DNA of 64,000 nt, taken from Bufo bufo. Its lineage: Eukaryota > Chordata > Amphibia > Anura > Bufonidae. Position numbers and translations under genes: made by a program. The notes beneath the pieces were generated by a model that was not told the origin of the DNA, ran no database searches, and was given only the letters and a program-made list of their open reading frames with translations. The stretch is from assembly GCF_905171765.1 (NCBI RefSeq), contig NC_053392.1, positions 410,926,299-410,990,298 on the forward strand. The letters run 5' to 3'. Below, piece after piece: positions 1 through 9,658 of this stretch; position 1 is the stretch's first letter; each line of letters opens with the position of its first letter.

Positions 1-640
1 CGGACATCTGAATGGAGCTTTACAGGGGGGTGATCAATGACAGGGGGGTGATCAGGGAGTCTATATGGGGTGATCACCACAGTCATTGATCACGCCCCTG
101 TAAGGCTTCATTCAGACGTCCGTATGCGTTTTGCGGATCCGATCCATCTATCAGTGCATCCGTAAAAATCATGCGGACATCTGAATGGAGCTTTACAGGG
201 GGTTGATCAATGACAGGGGTGTAATCAATGACAGGGGGGTGATCAGGGAGTCTATATGGGGTGATCACCACAGTCATTGATCATGCCCCTGTAAGGCTTC
301 ATTCAGACGTCCGGATGCGTTTTGCGGATCCGATCCATCTATCAGTGCATCCGTAAAAATCATGCGGACATCTGAATGGAGCTTTACAGGGGGGTGATCA
401 GGGAGTCTATATGGGGTGATCACCACAGTCATTGATCATGCCCCTGTAAGGCTTCATTCAGACGTCCGGATGCGTTTTGCGGATCCGATCCATCTATCAG
501 TGGATCCGTAAAAATCATGCGGACGTCTGAATGGAGCTTTACAGGGGGGTGATCAATGACAGGAGGGTGATCAATGACAGGGGGGTAATCAATGACAGGG
601 GGGTGATCAGGGAGTCTATATGGGGTGATCAGGGGCTAAT
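1..640 (+). repeat. Tandem array, unit about 190 bp, partly shortened
   Basis: Three to four imperfect copies of a unit built from a short motif (GGGGTGATCAATGACAG) repeated one to four times, followed by a conserved block with TTTTGCGGATCCGATCC. The same array occurs at 52320-53400 with a regular 191 bp period. Unit length varies here because the number of internal GGGGTGATCAATGACAG motifs varies. Short open frames in the array arise from the repeat and are not genes. Confidence 0.85.
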
Positions 641-711
641 AAGGGGTTAATAAGTGACGGGGGGGGGGGGCGGTGTAGTGTAGTGTAGTGCTTGGTGGGA
701 CTTTACTGAGC

Positions 712-1037
712 TACCTGTGTCCTCTGGTGGTCGATCCAAACAAAGGGGACCACCAGAGGACCAGGTAGCAGGTATATTAGACGCTGTTATCAAAACAGCG
801 TCTAATATACCTGTTAGGGGTTAAAAAAAACACATCTCCAGCCTGCCAGCGAACGATCGCCGCTGGCAGGCTGGAGATCAACTCTCTTACCTTCCGTTCC
901 TGTGAGCGCGCGCGCCTGTGTGCGCGCGTTCACAGGAAATCTCGCGTCTCGTGAGAGGACGCGCCGGCGCGTCCAGGAGGAATGAATCAACCACCTCCAG
1001 GACGCGTCTGTGCGTACAGCGGTCCGGAGGTGGTTAA
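712..1037 (+). repeat. Chain of six hairpins at the transposon right end
   Basis: Consecutive inverted repeats can be read directly: about 719-763 (stem TCCTCTGGTGGTC), 771-812 (stem GGTATATTAGACGCTGTT), 834-879 (stem ATCTCCAGCCTGCCAGCG), 898-938 (GC-alternating stem ending CCTGTGA/TCACAGG), 957-976 (GGACGCGCC/GGCGCGTCC), and 989-1035 (stem ACCACCTCC/GGAGGTGGT). Copy 2 at 53480-53803 has the same order of hairpins, so they are a property of the element. Confidence 0.8.
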
Positions 1038-1424
1038 ATAACCACACTATTGATGGTTAAATGGACTTGGTGGCAGCTTGCCCCTGATGTAGGATATAGC
1101 CAAAAAATAACTACACTATTGATGGTTAAATGGACTTGGTGGCAGCTTGCCCCTGATGTAGGATATAGCCAAAAAATAACCACACTATTGATTGTTAAAT
1201 GGACTTGGTGGCAGCTTGCCCCTGATGTAGGATATAGCCAAAAAATAACCACACTATTGATGGTTAAATGGACTTGGTGGCAGCTTGCCCTTGATGTAGG
1301 ATATAGCCAAAAAATAACCACACTATTGATGGTTAAATGGACTTGGTGACAGCTTGCCCCTGATGTAGGATATAGCAAAAAATAACCACACTATTGATGG
1401 TTAAATGGACTTGGTGGCAGCTTG
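1038..1424 (+). repeat. 69 bp minisatellite in hAT copy 1, about 6 copies
   Basis: Units beginning ATAACCACACTATTGATGG start at 1038, 1107, 1176, 1245, 1314 and 1382. The related hAT at 42138-48295 has four units (47585, 47654, 47723, 47792). Near-identical units create open frames on both strands, which are not genes. Confidence 0.93.
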
Positions 1425-1938
1425 TGCTGGCGCACCACAAGCTACAAAATGGCCGCCGATCACCCCAGAAAAAAGTGACTGAAAAATGCTCTGGGCAGCC
1501 TAAAAACAGTGAGCAATTTAATAGCAGCAGTTCAATGATCCACAGCTGTAGATCGATCACTGTCTTAAGTGTTTTGGAGGAGTTAATCACTGCCTAATCT
1601 CGCCCTAACGTCGCAGCTGCAACCTTTCCCTACACTTGTAACAGCAGAGTGACTTGCAGCGCTACGTGACCCAAGCTTATATAGAGGCTGGGTCACATGC
1701 TGCACTGGCCAATCACAGCCATGCCAATAGTAGGCATGGCTGTGATGGCCTCTTGGGGCAAGTAGTATGACGCTTGTTGATTGCCTGCTTTGCAGCCTTT
1801 CAAAAAGCGCCAAGAAAGCGCCGAACACCGAACCCGAACCCGGACTTTTACGAAAATGTTTGGGTTCGGGTCCGTGTCACGGACACCCCAAAATTCGGTA
1901 CGAACCCGAACTATACAGTTCGGGTTCGCTCATCCCTA
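1038..1938 (-). mobile_element. hAT element copy 1, transposase-upstream end
   Basis: This is nearly identical to 47585-48295, the right end of the hAT at 42138-48295. It ends in GTTCGCTCATCCCTA at 1938, the hAT terminal inverted repeat. Transposase is on the minus strand in the related copy, so this end lies upstream of the coding region. The remainder of the element lies beyond the TTAA transposon, outside the window. The 8 bp after the terminus, GTGGTGAC, lie inside mariner sequence and are the predicted target duplication. Confidence 0.85.
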
Positions 1939-3466
1939 GTGGTGACCATGGCAGCCATTTTGAAGTTGGCCATTTTGAATCCAACTATTGTTTTTTCAAT
2001 AGGAAGAGGGTCATGTGACACATCAAACGTATTGGGAATTTCACAAGAAAAACAATGGTGTGCTTGCTTTTAATGTAACTTTATTCTTTCATGAGTTATT
2101 TACAAGTTTCTGACCACTTATAAAATGTGTTCAATGTGCTGCCCATTGTGTTGGATTGTCAATGCAACCCTCTTCTCCCACTCTTCACACACTGATATCA
2201 ACACCACAGGAGAAATGCTAGCACAGGCTTCCAGTATCCGTAGTTTCAGGTGCTGCACATCTCGTATCTTCACAGCATAGACAATTGCCTTCAGATGACC
2301 CCAAAGATAAAATTCTAAGGGGGTCAGATCGGGAGACCTTGGGGGCCATTCAACTGGCCCACGACGACCAATCCACTTTCCAGGAAACTGTTCATCTAGG
2401 AATGCTCGGACCTGACACCCATAATGTGGTGGTGCACCATCTTGCTGGAAAAACTCAGGGAACGTGCCAGCTTCAGTGCATAAAGAGGGAAACACATCAT
2501 CATGTAGCAATTTCGCATATCCAGTGGCCTTGAGGTTTCCATTGATGAAGAATGGCCCCACTATCTTTGTACCCCATATACCACACCATACCATCATTTT
2601 TTTTGTTCCAACCGTCTTGGAGGGATCTATCCAATGTGGGTTAGTGTCAGACCAATAGCGGTGGTTTTGTTTGTTAACTTCACCATTCACATAAAAGTTT
2701 GCCTCATCACTGAACAAAATCTTCAGCGTAAACTGAGGGTCCTGTTCCAATTTTTGTTTTGCCCATTCTGCAAATTCAGTGCGCCGATCTGGGTCATCCT
2801 CGTTGAGATGCTGCAGTAGCTGAAGTTTGTAAGGGTGCCATATGTGAGTAGCTAATATCCGCCGAAGGGATGTTCGACTAATGCCACTCTCCAGTGACAT
2901 GCAGCGAGTGCTACGCTGTGGGCTCTTGCTGAATGAAGCTAGGACAGCCACTGATGTTTCTTCATTAGAGACAGATTTCATGCGTTCACATTTTGGCAAA
3001 TCCAACACTGAACCAGTTTCACGAAACTTAGCAAGCAGTTTGCTAACTGTAACATGGGAGATGGGTGGTCTCGTAGGGTGTCTTGCATTGAAATCTGCTG
3101 CAATGACCCGGTTACTGCGTTCACCAGACATCAACACAATTTCTATCTGCTCCTCACGTGTTAACCTCGGCGACATGTCAATGGCTGTAAACAAAGAGAA
3201 ACTTGTAAATAACTCATGAAAGAATAAAGTTACATTAAAACCAAGCACACCATTGTTTTTCGTGTGAAATTCCCAATAAGTTTGATATGTCACTTGACCC
3301 TCTTCCTATTGAAAAAACAAAAGTTGGAATTAAAATGGCCGCCATGGTCACCACCCATCTTGAAAAGTTTCCCCCCTCACATATACTAATGTGCCACAAA
3401 CAGGAAGTTAATATCACCAACCATTCCCATTTTATTAAGGTGTATCTATATAAATGGCCCACCCTG
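1939..3466 (-). mobile_element. mariner-type DNA transposon, left end cut by a hAT
   Basis: About 150 bp arms at 1939-2110 and 3193-3346 are inverted copies of each other and flank a full transposase frame on the minus strand. On the right the inverted repeat continues outward to CAGGGTGGGCC at about 3456-3466, followed by TA (3467-3468), the expected target duplication. The matching outer 120 bp on the left is absent because the hAT of 1938 sits inside that arm. The missing piece should lie on the far side of the hAT, before the window. Confidence 0.9.
2118..3176 (-). CDS. IS630/Tc1/mariner-family transposase, intact (352 aa)
   Basis: This DDE transposase would bind the element's inverted repeats and cut and paste it at TA sites in the nucleus. 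The frame is open from ATG at 3176; an upstream in-frame ATG at 3293 lies within the inverted arm, so the inner start was chosen. Residues 1-60 form a helix-turn-helix resembling the domain known as DUF4817. Catalytic motifs are LFSDEANF (Asp about 157), QQDGAPPHY (Asp about 246) and SPDLTPLEFYLWG (Glu about 288). I count 41 residues between the second Asp and the Glu, longer than the 34 of classic Tc1/mariner. No stop or frameshift is seen. The gene is intact but its left terminal repeat is interrupted, so movement in cis is unlikely unless the hAT excises. Confidence 0.93.
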   Translation of the reverse strand: MSPRLTREEQIEIVLMSGERSNRVIAADFNARHPTRPPISHVTVSKLLAKFRETGSVLDLPKCERMKSVSNEETSVAVLASFSKSPQRSTRCMSLESGISRTSLRRILATHIWHPYKLQLLQHLNEDDPDRRTEFAEWAKQKLEQDPQFTLKILFSDEANFYVNGEVNKQNHRYWSDTNPHWIDPSKTVGTKKMMVWCGIWGTKIVGPFFINGNLKATGYAKLLHDDVFPSLCTEAGTFPEFFQQDGAPPHYGCQVRAFLDEQFPGKWIGRRGPVEWPPRSPDLTPLEFYLWGHLKAIVYAVKIRDVQHLKLRILEACASISPVVLISVCEEWEKRVALTIQHNGQHIEHIL

Positions 3467-3468
3467 TA

Positions 3469-4870
3469 TTTCAAATATTAACACATCAAATATGTACGAC
3501 TGGTTATCATCAACATTAATTGATGATAGAGGCATCACTAAAGGATACCATATTCTGAAAAAATCTTTTTCAGATCCCCTCTCCCATATCATTGACATGT
3601 GACACTCAGATTTAAAGGGAACCTGTCATGTGGATATTTGATTATAATCTAACTAATTATATACAATCATTACCTACTAAAAAGTGCCTTAGATGTATTC
3701 ACTTACTGGCATGACAGATGGTTACCTCATAATATAAACACAAAGCTGCCGCATGCCGCATGCTAATGAGCTGATTGGAGTCCAGCGTGATGTCATTGAG
3801 TCCAGCGTATATTTAATTCAGAGCTATAGCCACTCCCCTGCCCACCTGCTGCTGATTCCTATGGAAACAAACTGTCATTCAGCAGCAGGTGGGCGGGGAG
3901 AGTCAGGAGCTCATAAATATTCATGACTCATCATTATGAGCTGGAGCTTTTCAATTCAAGATGTTGGCAGATTGACTGGGTCAATTAAAGAAAGTGACCC
4001 AGCATTGTGCTAAGAGAATCAGTCACTTATTTATGTTGCCCTTAGTTAGGACACCATAAAACTGGTGACAGGTTCCCTTTAAATAAAACTCTATCTGAAA
4101 CCCAATGGCATGAAGCTTTCACTGGGACTTCTAAATTGTCAAGGTGTGCTGGACATCTTGAAAATGCAAGAAAAATCCTTTATAGATGGTAAAAATCCTC
4201 TGTATCATTTAACAACATTTTCCCTGATGTGTCACCCATATGTTGGAGATGCCAGTCTAATGTAGGGTCTTATTTTCATTTATGGTGGGATTGTCAACCT
4301 GTTAATCAAATTTGGAAACAGATCTTCAATATGCTGTCGAAGATTTGCAACTATACTATAACGCCATGCCCAGAATTAGCTTTATTGTCTATAGGCATCA
4401 ACATCTTCCCTACTAATCATAGATCCATGATCATCAATAGTATTTTTGCAACTCGTAACAAAATTGCTTCATGTTGGAAACACTGCGATTTGCCCTCTAT
4501 ACCAGAATTACCAGAGAGATAGATAACAATTGTTGGTATGAGGATATGTGGGCCTCGTCAAATAACAAGAAGCATCCCGTTCTTCATAAATCGGAATCTT
4601 GGCTTCAGAGCACTTTTTGTAACATTCCTATCGACTCTTATAAGGAATTTGATTCTTCCATATAACTTACTGTTTATATTGACCTTTTCTGTATAATTCA
4701 TTGCGGAATACCTTATATACCACCCCCTTCCTTCCCCTCTCATCCTACTCTTTTTTTTTTCTTTTTTTTTATCTAAGTACGTTATGAGCCAGTTGTTACA
4801 TTTCTATGCATGTCCATGTAATGCAATTGTCAAATATTTAATTATAATACTTAATAAAAATTTATGTTCA
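3469..4870 (+). pseudogene. 5'-truncated L1-like LINE, ORF2 C-terminus and 3' UTR
   Basis: The frame around 4090-4520 encodes the ORF2 tail typical of L1-clade elements, with a CWRC..VGSYFHLWWDC segment that resembles the L1 C-terminal Cys/His cluster. The upstream frame continues across the MITE insertion (3612-4082) when the MITE is taken out, ending in a stop-containing stretch, so the LINE was already present when the MITE landed. The 3' end is AT-rich with AATAAAAAT near 4853 and a T run near 4875. Endonuclease and reverse transcriptase are missing, which is usual for 5' truncation during target-primed reverse transcription. Confidence 0.75.
3612..4082. mobile_element. T2/Kolobok-type MITE with TTAA duplication
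   Basis: Ends are TTAAAGGGAACCTGTCA (3612 onward) and its exact inverse ending at 4082, with TTAA at both ends. TTAAAGGRR termini with TTAA duplication are the hallmark of the T2 MITE families known from Xenopus. There is no coding sequence. It interrupts the L1 fragment, whose reading frame rejoins across the element. Confidence 0.85.
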
Positions 4871-5125
4871 TAATTTTTTTTTGCTAAAAACTGTCTTCTT
4901 TCAAGAAGTGCCTTCTTCTCTTTATTTCTGTCTGTACTTCTGCTCTAAGGTTAAGAATATACTTATATTATACTATAAAATATGTTTAAAAAAATGCATG
5001 CCATTCGTAAAAGTTTTTAAACTAGCAATACTCATTTGCAGCAGAGTGTCTTTTTAATATTTTTTACTAATGTCATACTTTATCAATTTTTATCATAGTA
5101 TCATACAAATAGTAACATTTTCTTG
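4871..5125. other. AT-rich spacer
   Basis: No coding frame, repeat boundary or RNA gene could be recognised here. It lies between the L1 3' end and the splice-acceptor-like sequence of the next gene remnant and may be intron sequence of that gene. Confidence 0.5.
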
Positions 5126-5141
5126 TCTTTCTTTTTCCAGG
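5126..5141 (+). promoter_or_regulatory. Likely splice acceptor before the 5186 reading frame
   Basis: A pyrimidine tract (TCTTTCTTTTTCCAG) ends at 5141, followed 45 bases later by ATG in a good Kozak context (AACCATGG at 5183-5190). This suggests the gene once had a non-coding first exon and an intron upstream. Confidence 0.6.
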
Positions 5142-5185
5142 CACAAATAGTTTCTTCCACTTGCACAATCTGAAAATTTGGAACC

Positions 5186-6430
5186 ATGGCTAGTAAAAGG
5201 AAGACAAGACTGGCAACTTCCACACACGTGAGTAACTTCATTGGAACTGGTCGAGAAATGCCTTCTGAACTCCCAACTCTACGTGATGTTCTAAGATATG
5301 GCCTTCTGCTAAGAGAGCAGAGTGGAGAGAATATCAAAAATTACCCAGCAGCCACTCTTGCAAAGGATATTTATCCAAAAGTGCTTGAAAAGTGGGAGCT
5401 AGCAAACAGTTGTTTTGTGGTGCCAATTTTAAATTTGAGAGTCACAGTCCTGAAGAAGATAGAAGAAAAGGCCAAAAACATATCACTTGGCAGAGGCAAA
5501 CTGGAAGTGAAAGAGGCATTCATAGCAACGTTAGACAAGCTCTTTGACATCCTCAATTGCAAGTGTGAGATTAAGCTATGTTCAGAATTTGAGGGTCCAT
5601 GTTCAGGTGGTGCTGACCGTAAACATGAAGTACACATCTCCTGCTCTTGTTCTAAGAACATGAAGATCCCTGTCAAATAACTAGTGTTTATTAATGGTCA
5701 AAGAGAGAAGGTTGGATCTGTTGGACAGCATAAAATTGGATAACCAGATCTACCTGAGCACAGAAGACAATTTAAAAAGCAGAAGAGGCAAGAAGATGAA
5801 GTAAGAAGAATTTCTGAATATAAGCAGAAAAGGAAGGGTTAACATTACAGTCATTACAACCAAATGAAGTTCTTTTCTCCGAAGAAGATGAAGAGCCAAC
5901 TGATGTTGAAGATGAAGATTCTGAAGAACCTTTTCTGATACCATGTGATGATTCTGATGTACCTTCTACTTCAAGTACAAGTCAGTATAATAGATTACAA
6001 TTGCGCAATGTTGCATTGCAAAGTATTAGGTATGGTGTCGGTCTACGTGCTACAGCTGCCATTACAACAGCTGCATTTTTGGATGCTGGATTAATTACTG
6101 AAGGAGACAGAAGAATTGTGGTTGATTACAATAAAGTAAAAAGGGTCCAAGAAAAAAGTCATGAAATCACTTGATGAAGAATTTCATGCTCGATGCCGGA
6201 TAGGCAAGATTGAATGTATCTTCTTTGATGGATGCCAAGATTCCACTAAAGTTCTGTTACAAGCAGATAACTGAAGTCATCAGTTTCCAAGTATTGTGAT
6301 AGAAGAGCATTACACTGTTTGCAGTGAGCCAGGTGGAAGGTATCTTTGCCTTTTTACTCCAGAGAAAGACTTAATGAAAAAGAAACCTGCCGAAGTTATT
6401 GCTAACCATCTTGTGGATTTAAAAAAAAGA
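5186..6430 (+). pseudogene. Unrecognised transposase-like gene, 5' part, decayed
   Basis: An open frame of 164 codons (5186-5680) starts at a Kozak ATG and ends in TAA, but the same frame continues with similar composition through further stops to about 5840. A shifted frame, acidic then conserved-looking, runs to about 6170. The N-terminal part has the motif LPTLRDVLRYG and later several cysteines. From memory it resembles an uncharacterised animal protein family that recurs in many copies in arthropod and cnidarian genomes and looks transposon-derived; no superfamily can be assigned with confidence. The gene is cut at 6430 by a DIRS element and resumes at 11507. Stops and frameshifts mark it as a pseudogene. 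Confidence 0.6.
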
Positions 6431-6464
6431 AAAGATGAAGATTACTCTTACCGGTAATTAGATT

Positions 6465-6573
6465 TTCCGTATAGCCTCCACAACGGCACTAAGCAGGATA
6501 CCCCGCCTCCCAGGGACAGAAAACAACATAGAGAACAAAGTTTAAAAGCTTCCTCCCCTTTACCTTCTCCAGT
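6465..6573. repeat. Left inverted terminal repeat of DIRS
   Basis: This segment is the inverse of 11394-11505, sharing TACCCCGCCTCCCAGGGACA and the following A/G-rich stretch with only a few mismatches. Additional terminal sequence at 6434-6464 is unique to the left end. Confidence 0.85.
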
Positions 6574-6659
6574 AAATACCTAAGAACTTTTGGGAGAGAA
6601 AATAAGTTTTTTCAAATCATTAGTACATAACATAATCGCGACAGTATAAGGGTGGGAAA

Positions 6660-6760
6660 AACCAGTGCCGTTGTGGAGGCTATACGGAAAATCCAATTAC
6701 CGGTAAGAGTAATCTTCATCTTTTCCGTACACCTCCCCAACGGCACTAAGCAGGAGGATT
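6660..6760. repeat. DIRS internal complementary region
   Basis: Its first half is the exact inverse of the left element end (6434-6500, including TTACCGGTAAGAGTAATC). Its second half matches the inverse of the right element end (CACCTCCCCAACGGCACTAA). The two halves meet without a gap, so this region holds the sequence of the joined ends and fixes the element borders near 6431 and 11506. Confidence 0.85.
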
Positions 6761-6775
6761 AACAAAGTAATCAGG

Positions 6776-7849
6776 CTAGGGAGGGACCACTGCAGACAGA
6801 ACTTTTCGTCCGAAGGATAAGTCCCTGTTAGACTGTATGTCCAGCTTATAGTGATTAAAAAAGGTTGATGGACTAGACCAGGTTGCTGCCTGGCAAATCT
6901 TAGATAAGGATGCTGAGGAATATTCAGCCCAAGAGGTTGCTGCTGCTCTTGTGGAATAGGCCTTAAGTCCAGCTGGTGGAGAGAGACCTTTTTCTTTATA
7001 TGCCATGCAGATAGTCATCTTAATCCAACGGGCGATGGTAGCTTTTGAAGCTTTTGTTTTGACCCGCGTACTGGACCAGTAAGCGGTCTTCCTCAGCTGT
7101 TTTGTAGAATCTAGAAAGGACAGCACGCATCTACGCACATCCAGATGATGAAACTTCAACTCTTTAGATGAATTAGCCTGGGCCCAGAAAGTAGGCAACG
7201 AGATTTCCTGCTGACAGTGAAATTTCGAGAACACTTTTGGTAAGAAAGAAGGCTCATGTCTTAACACTATTATGTCCTTTAAAATATTGAGATACGGATG
7301 CCTACAAGACTAGGCCTGAATCTCTCTGATTCTCCTGGCCGAGGTGATTGCTATAAGAAAGGCCGTTTTTAGAGACAGGAGTCTGAGAGAGATTTCGTCA
7401 AGAGGCTCAAAGGGATGATCCATTAGGACAGAAGGGACAAGGTTAAGATCCCCAGGAGGGATCGTAGATCTAAGAACTGGGTGCAGTCTACTTGCCCCTT
7501 TGCTGAACCTCTTGATCAAATCCAACCCGGCCAACCTGACCTCCATAAAAGCACTAAGGGCGGCTATCTGGACCTTGATGGTGCTATCACAGAGTCCTTT
7601 GTCAAGACCTTTTTGCAAAAAGTCTAAAATTACCTTAGTATCAGGAGGCAAAGTAGGATCCCAGGAACCTTTGGAAAATTTGAGAAAGGTCCTCCAAATC
7701 CTGAGATAAATGTTGGACGTGACCGGTTTTCTACTGGAAAGAAGAGTGTTAATGACAGCATCTGAAAATCCCTTTGACTTTAGGATGGACCGTTCAAAAT
7801 CCAAGGAGTGAGTTTTAACTGCTTGACTACTGGGTGCCAGGATGGCCAC
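6776..7849 (-). pseudogene. DIRS tyrosine recombinase, frameshifted
   Basis: It would integrate the circular DNA copy of the element. The N-terminal part (7849-7310) carries the core-binding region and the first catalytic arginine in SARRIREIQ. The C-terminal part (7267-6776), in another frame, carries YSTRAAATSWAE, where DIRS enzymes normally have HxxR, and the nucleophile region FFNHYKL. The His position reads Tyr here. The frameshift at about 7270-7310 and the His to Tyr change both argue for an inactive enzyme. Confidence 0.85.
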
Positions 7850-8079
7850 TGATGTAGAAGGTCCGGGGTCTGGGGAAGAATCCAGTATCTCCTTCTAGAA
7901 AGAATCAGGAGCAGGGGGAACCATGCCCTCTTTGGCCAATATGGGGCAATCAGGATTACGTGAGAGTGTTCTTCTGAAATCTTTGTCGGGACTTTTGGTA
8001 TTAACTGGTATTAACTGGATTGGTGCAAAGGCATATAGCAGACCCGGCGGCCAAGGACCTGAAAAGGCATCTACCCTCG

Positions 8080-9620
8080 TTAGGTTGTCCCTGAATGAGA
8101 GGGAATAAAAAAATTTAGTTTTTTTGAGAAGCAAAGAGATCCACTGTCGGATGCCCCCATTTGTTGCAAATTTTTAAAAAGACTGCTTTCTTGAGGCTCC
8201 ACTCTCCTGGAGATAACTTCTTCCGACTCAGGAAGTCCGCTAGAACATTCTCTTCTCCTCTTAGGTGGACTGAGGAGATTGACTCTATATGTGCCTCGGC
8301 CCAGGAAAATATCCGGGATGCAATCTGTCACAGGGTCCTGCTTCTCGTGCCTCCCTGTTTGTTTAGATAAACAACAGTGGTGCTGTTGTCTGAAAGGATC
8401 TTCACATTCTGGAATTGAATAACTGGTAAAAAGGCCCAGAGAGCCAAAAATACTGCTAGTAATTCTTTTGCGTTTGAGGACAAGGGGAGAAGGTCTGAGC
8501 CCCATATTCCCTGTACTAGTTATTCTTTGCCGTGTGCCCCCCAACCTGAGCTGCTTGCTTCTGTAGTTATGACCACCTGATTTGTGGTCCGCCAAGGTAC
8601 TCCCTGGTTCAGGTTTTTCCTGTTCAGCCACCAATGTAGGGAGCTTTTGACTGTCGGGGAGAGGGTCACAGACTTGTCTAAAGACAGTGGACTCTTGTCC
8701 CAATGTGTTAGGAGAAACTCCTGCAGGGGTCTCCCGTGGAATTGAGCCCACTTGACTGCTGGGATTGTTGAGGTCATGAGGCCCAGAATCTTCATGATAC
8801 TCCGGAAGAACACTTTTTTGAGCTGTTGGAAAGCTGAAATCTTTGAAATGAGGTATTTTTTCTTTGAATCTGGAAGAGAGGAGATCATTTGATGGGAGTT
8901 CATTTGAATGCCCAAAAACACTTTTAACCTGGTGGGCGTGAGATCCGACTTCTCCAAATTTAACTTCCAACCCAGCGATTGGAGGACACTCAGAACTGTT
9001 CTCAAATGTTCCTGCAGAAGTATCTGAGAGGATGCTGAAATGAGGAATTCGTCCAGGTACGGGATAAAAATTATCTCCTTCTGATGCAGGAAACTGGATA
9101 TCTCTGCGACTAGTTTCGTGAATACCCTGGGAGCTGACGCCAGGCCGAAGGGTAAAACCTGAAACTGTAGATGTACCAGTTGATTTTCCAAGAATACAGT
9201 GAATCGCAGAAATTTCTGATGTTTCTGGTAAATTGGTACATGGTAATAGGCGTCTGCTAGGTCGAGTGTTACCATGTAATAATCCTGTGTTGATTTTACC
9301 GTTTCCATTTAGAATTTTTTTGTATTAGATGAATCTGTTGAGATGTTTTAGGTTGATAATAGCTCTGAAGGAGCCATTTGTTTTTTTTTATCAGGAATAT
9401 TGGGGAGTAGAAGCCTGTGCCTATCTGGTCCTATGGGACTCGAATAACTGCTTTTTTCTGCAACAAAAGGAGAATCTGGGATTCTAAGAGATGGTGATCT
9501 ACTCTTAGCTTCTTGTTTATTATGAACCTCTCTGGAGGAGGAGCGGAAAATTCCAGTTTGTAACCTTGATTGATAATGCCCAGAATCCAAGGGGAGTTTG
9601 AGATTCCTTCCCATGCAGAG
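8080..9620 (-). pseudogene. DIRS reverse transcriptase and RNase H, broken
   Basis: The polymerase motifs read in order: VTLDLADAYYHVPI, LPFGLASAPRVFTKL and the active-site box YLDEFLI, where YLDD is usual. The RNase H start (TEASSSGWGAHGKE) follows at about 8525 and continues in other frames to about 8100. The reading-frame changes near 9310 and 8520 and the stop near 9430 make it a pseudogene. The second active-site Asp appears as Glu. Confidence 0.85.
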
Positions 9621-9658
9621 CGGAATTCTTTTAATCTCCCCCTATGGCATCCCTGGCG

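Larger units (their letters stand above)
1..1037 (+). mobile_element. Right end of a large non-autonomous TTAA-inserted transposon (copy 1)
   Basis: This segment matches the right end of the complete element at 49110-53803 in content and order: a tandem array, a short TAGTG-rich stretch, a chain of hairpins, then the terminal sequence GAGGTGGTTAA. The left part lies before the window. The TTAA at 1034-1037 is directly followed by hAT sequence. The same hAT sequence in the copy at 42138-48295 is uninterrupted at that point (GATTTAAATAACC near 47579-47590), so the target was a TTAA inside a hAT. TTAA duplication fits piggyBac-like or Kolobok elements; the terminus CCACCTC looks more piggyBac-like, but no transposase is present to decide. 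Confidence 0.8.

Noticed and set aside
1050..1378. Long repetitive open frames on both strands
   Set aside because: They arise because the 69 bp unit is a multiple of three without stops; the peptides are exact repeats without domains.
5221..5235. Splice donor-like CACGTGAGTAAC inside the first frame of the unknown gene
   Set aside because: The reading frame continues through it with family-like composition, so exon use here cannot be supported.
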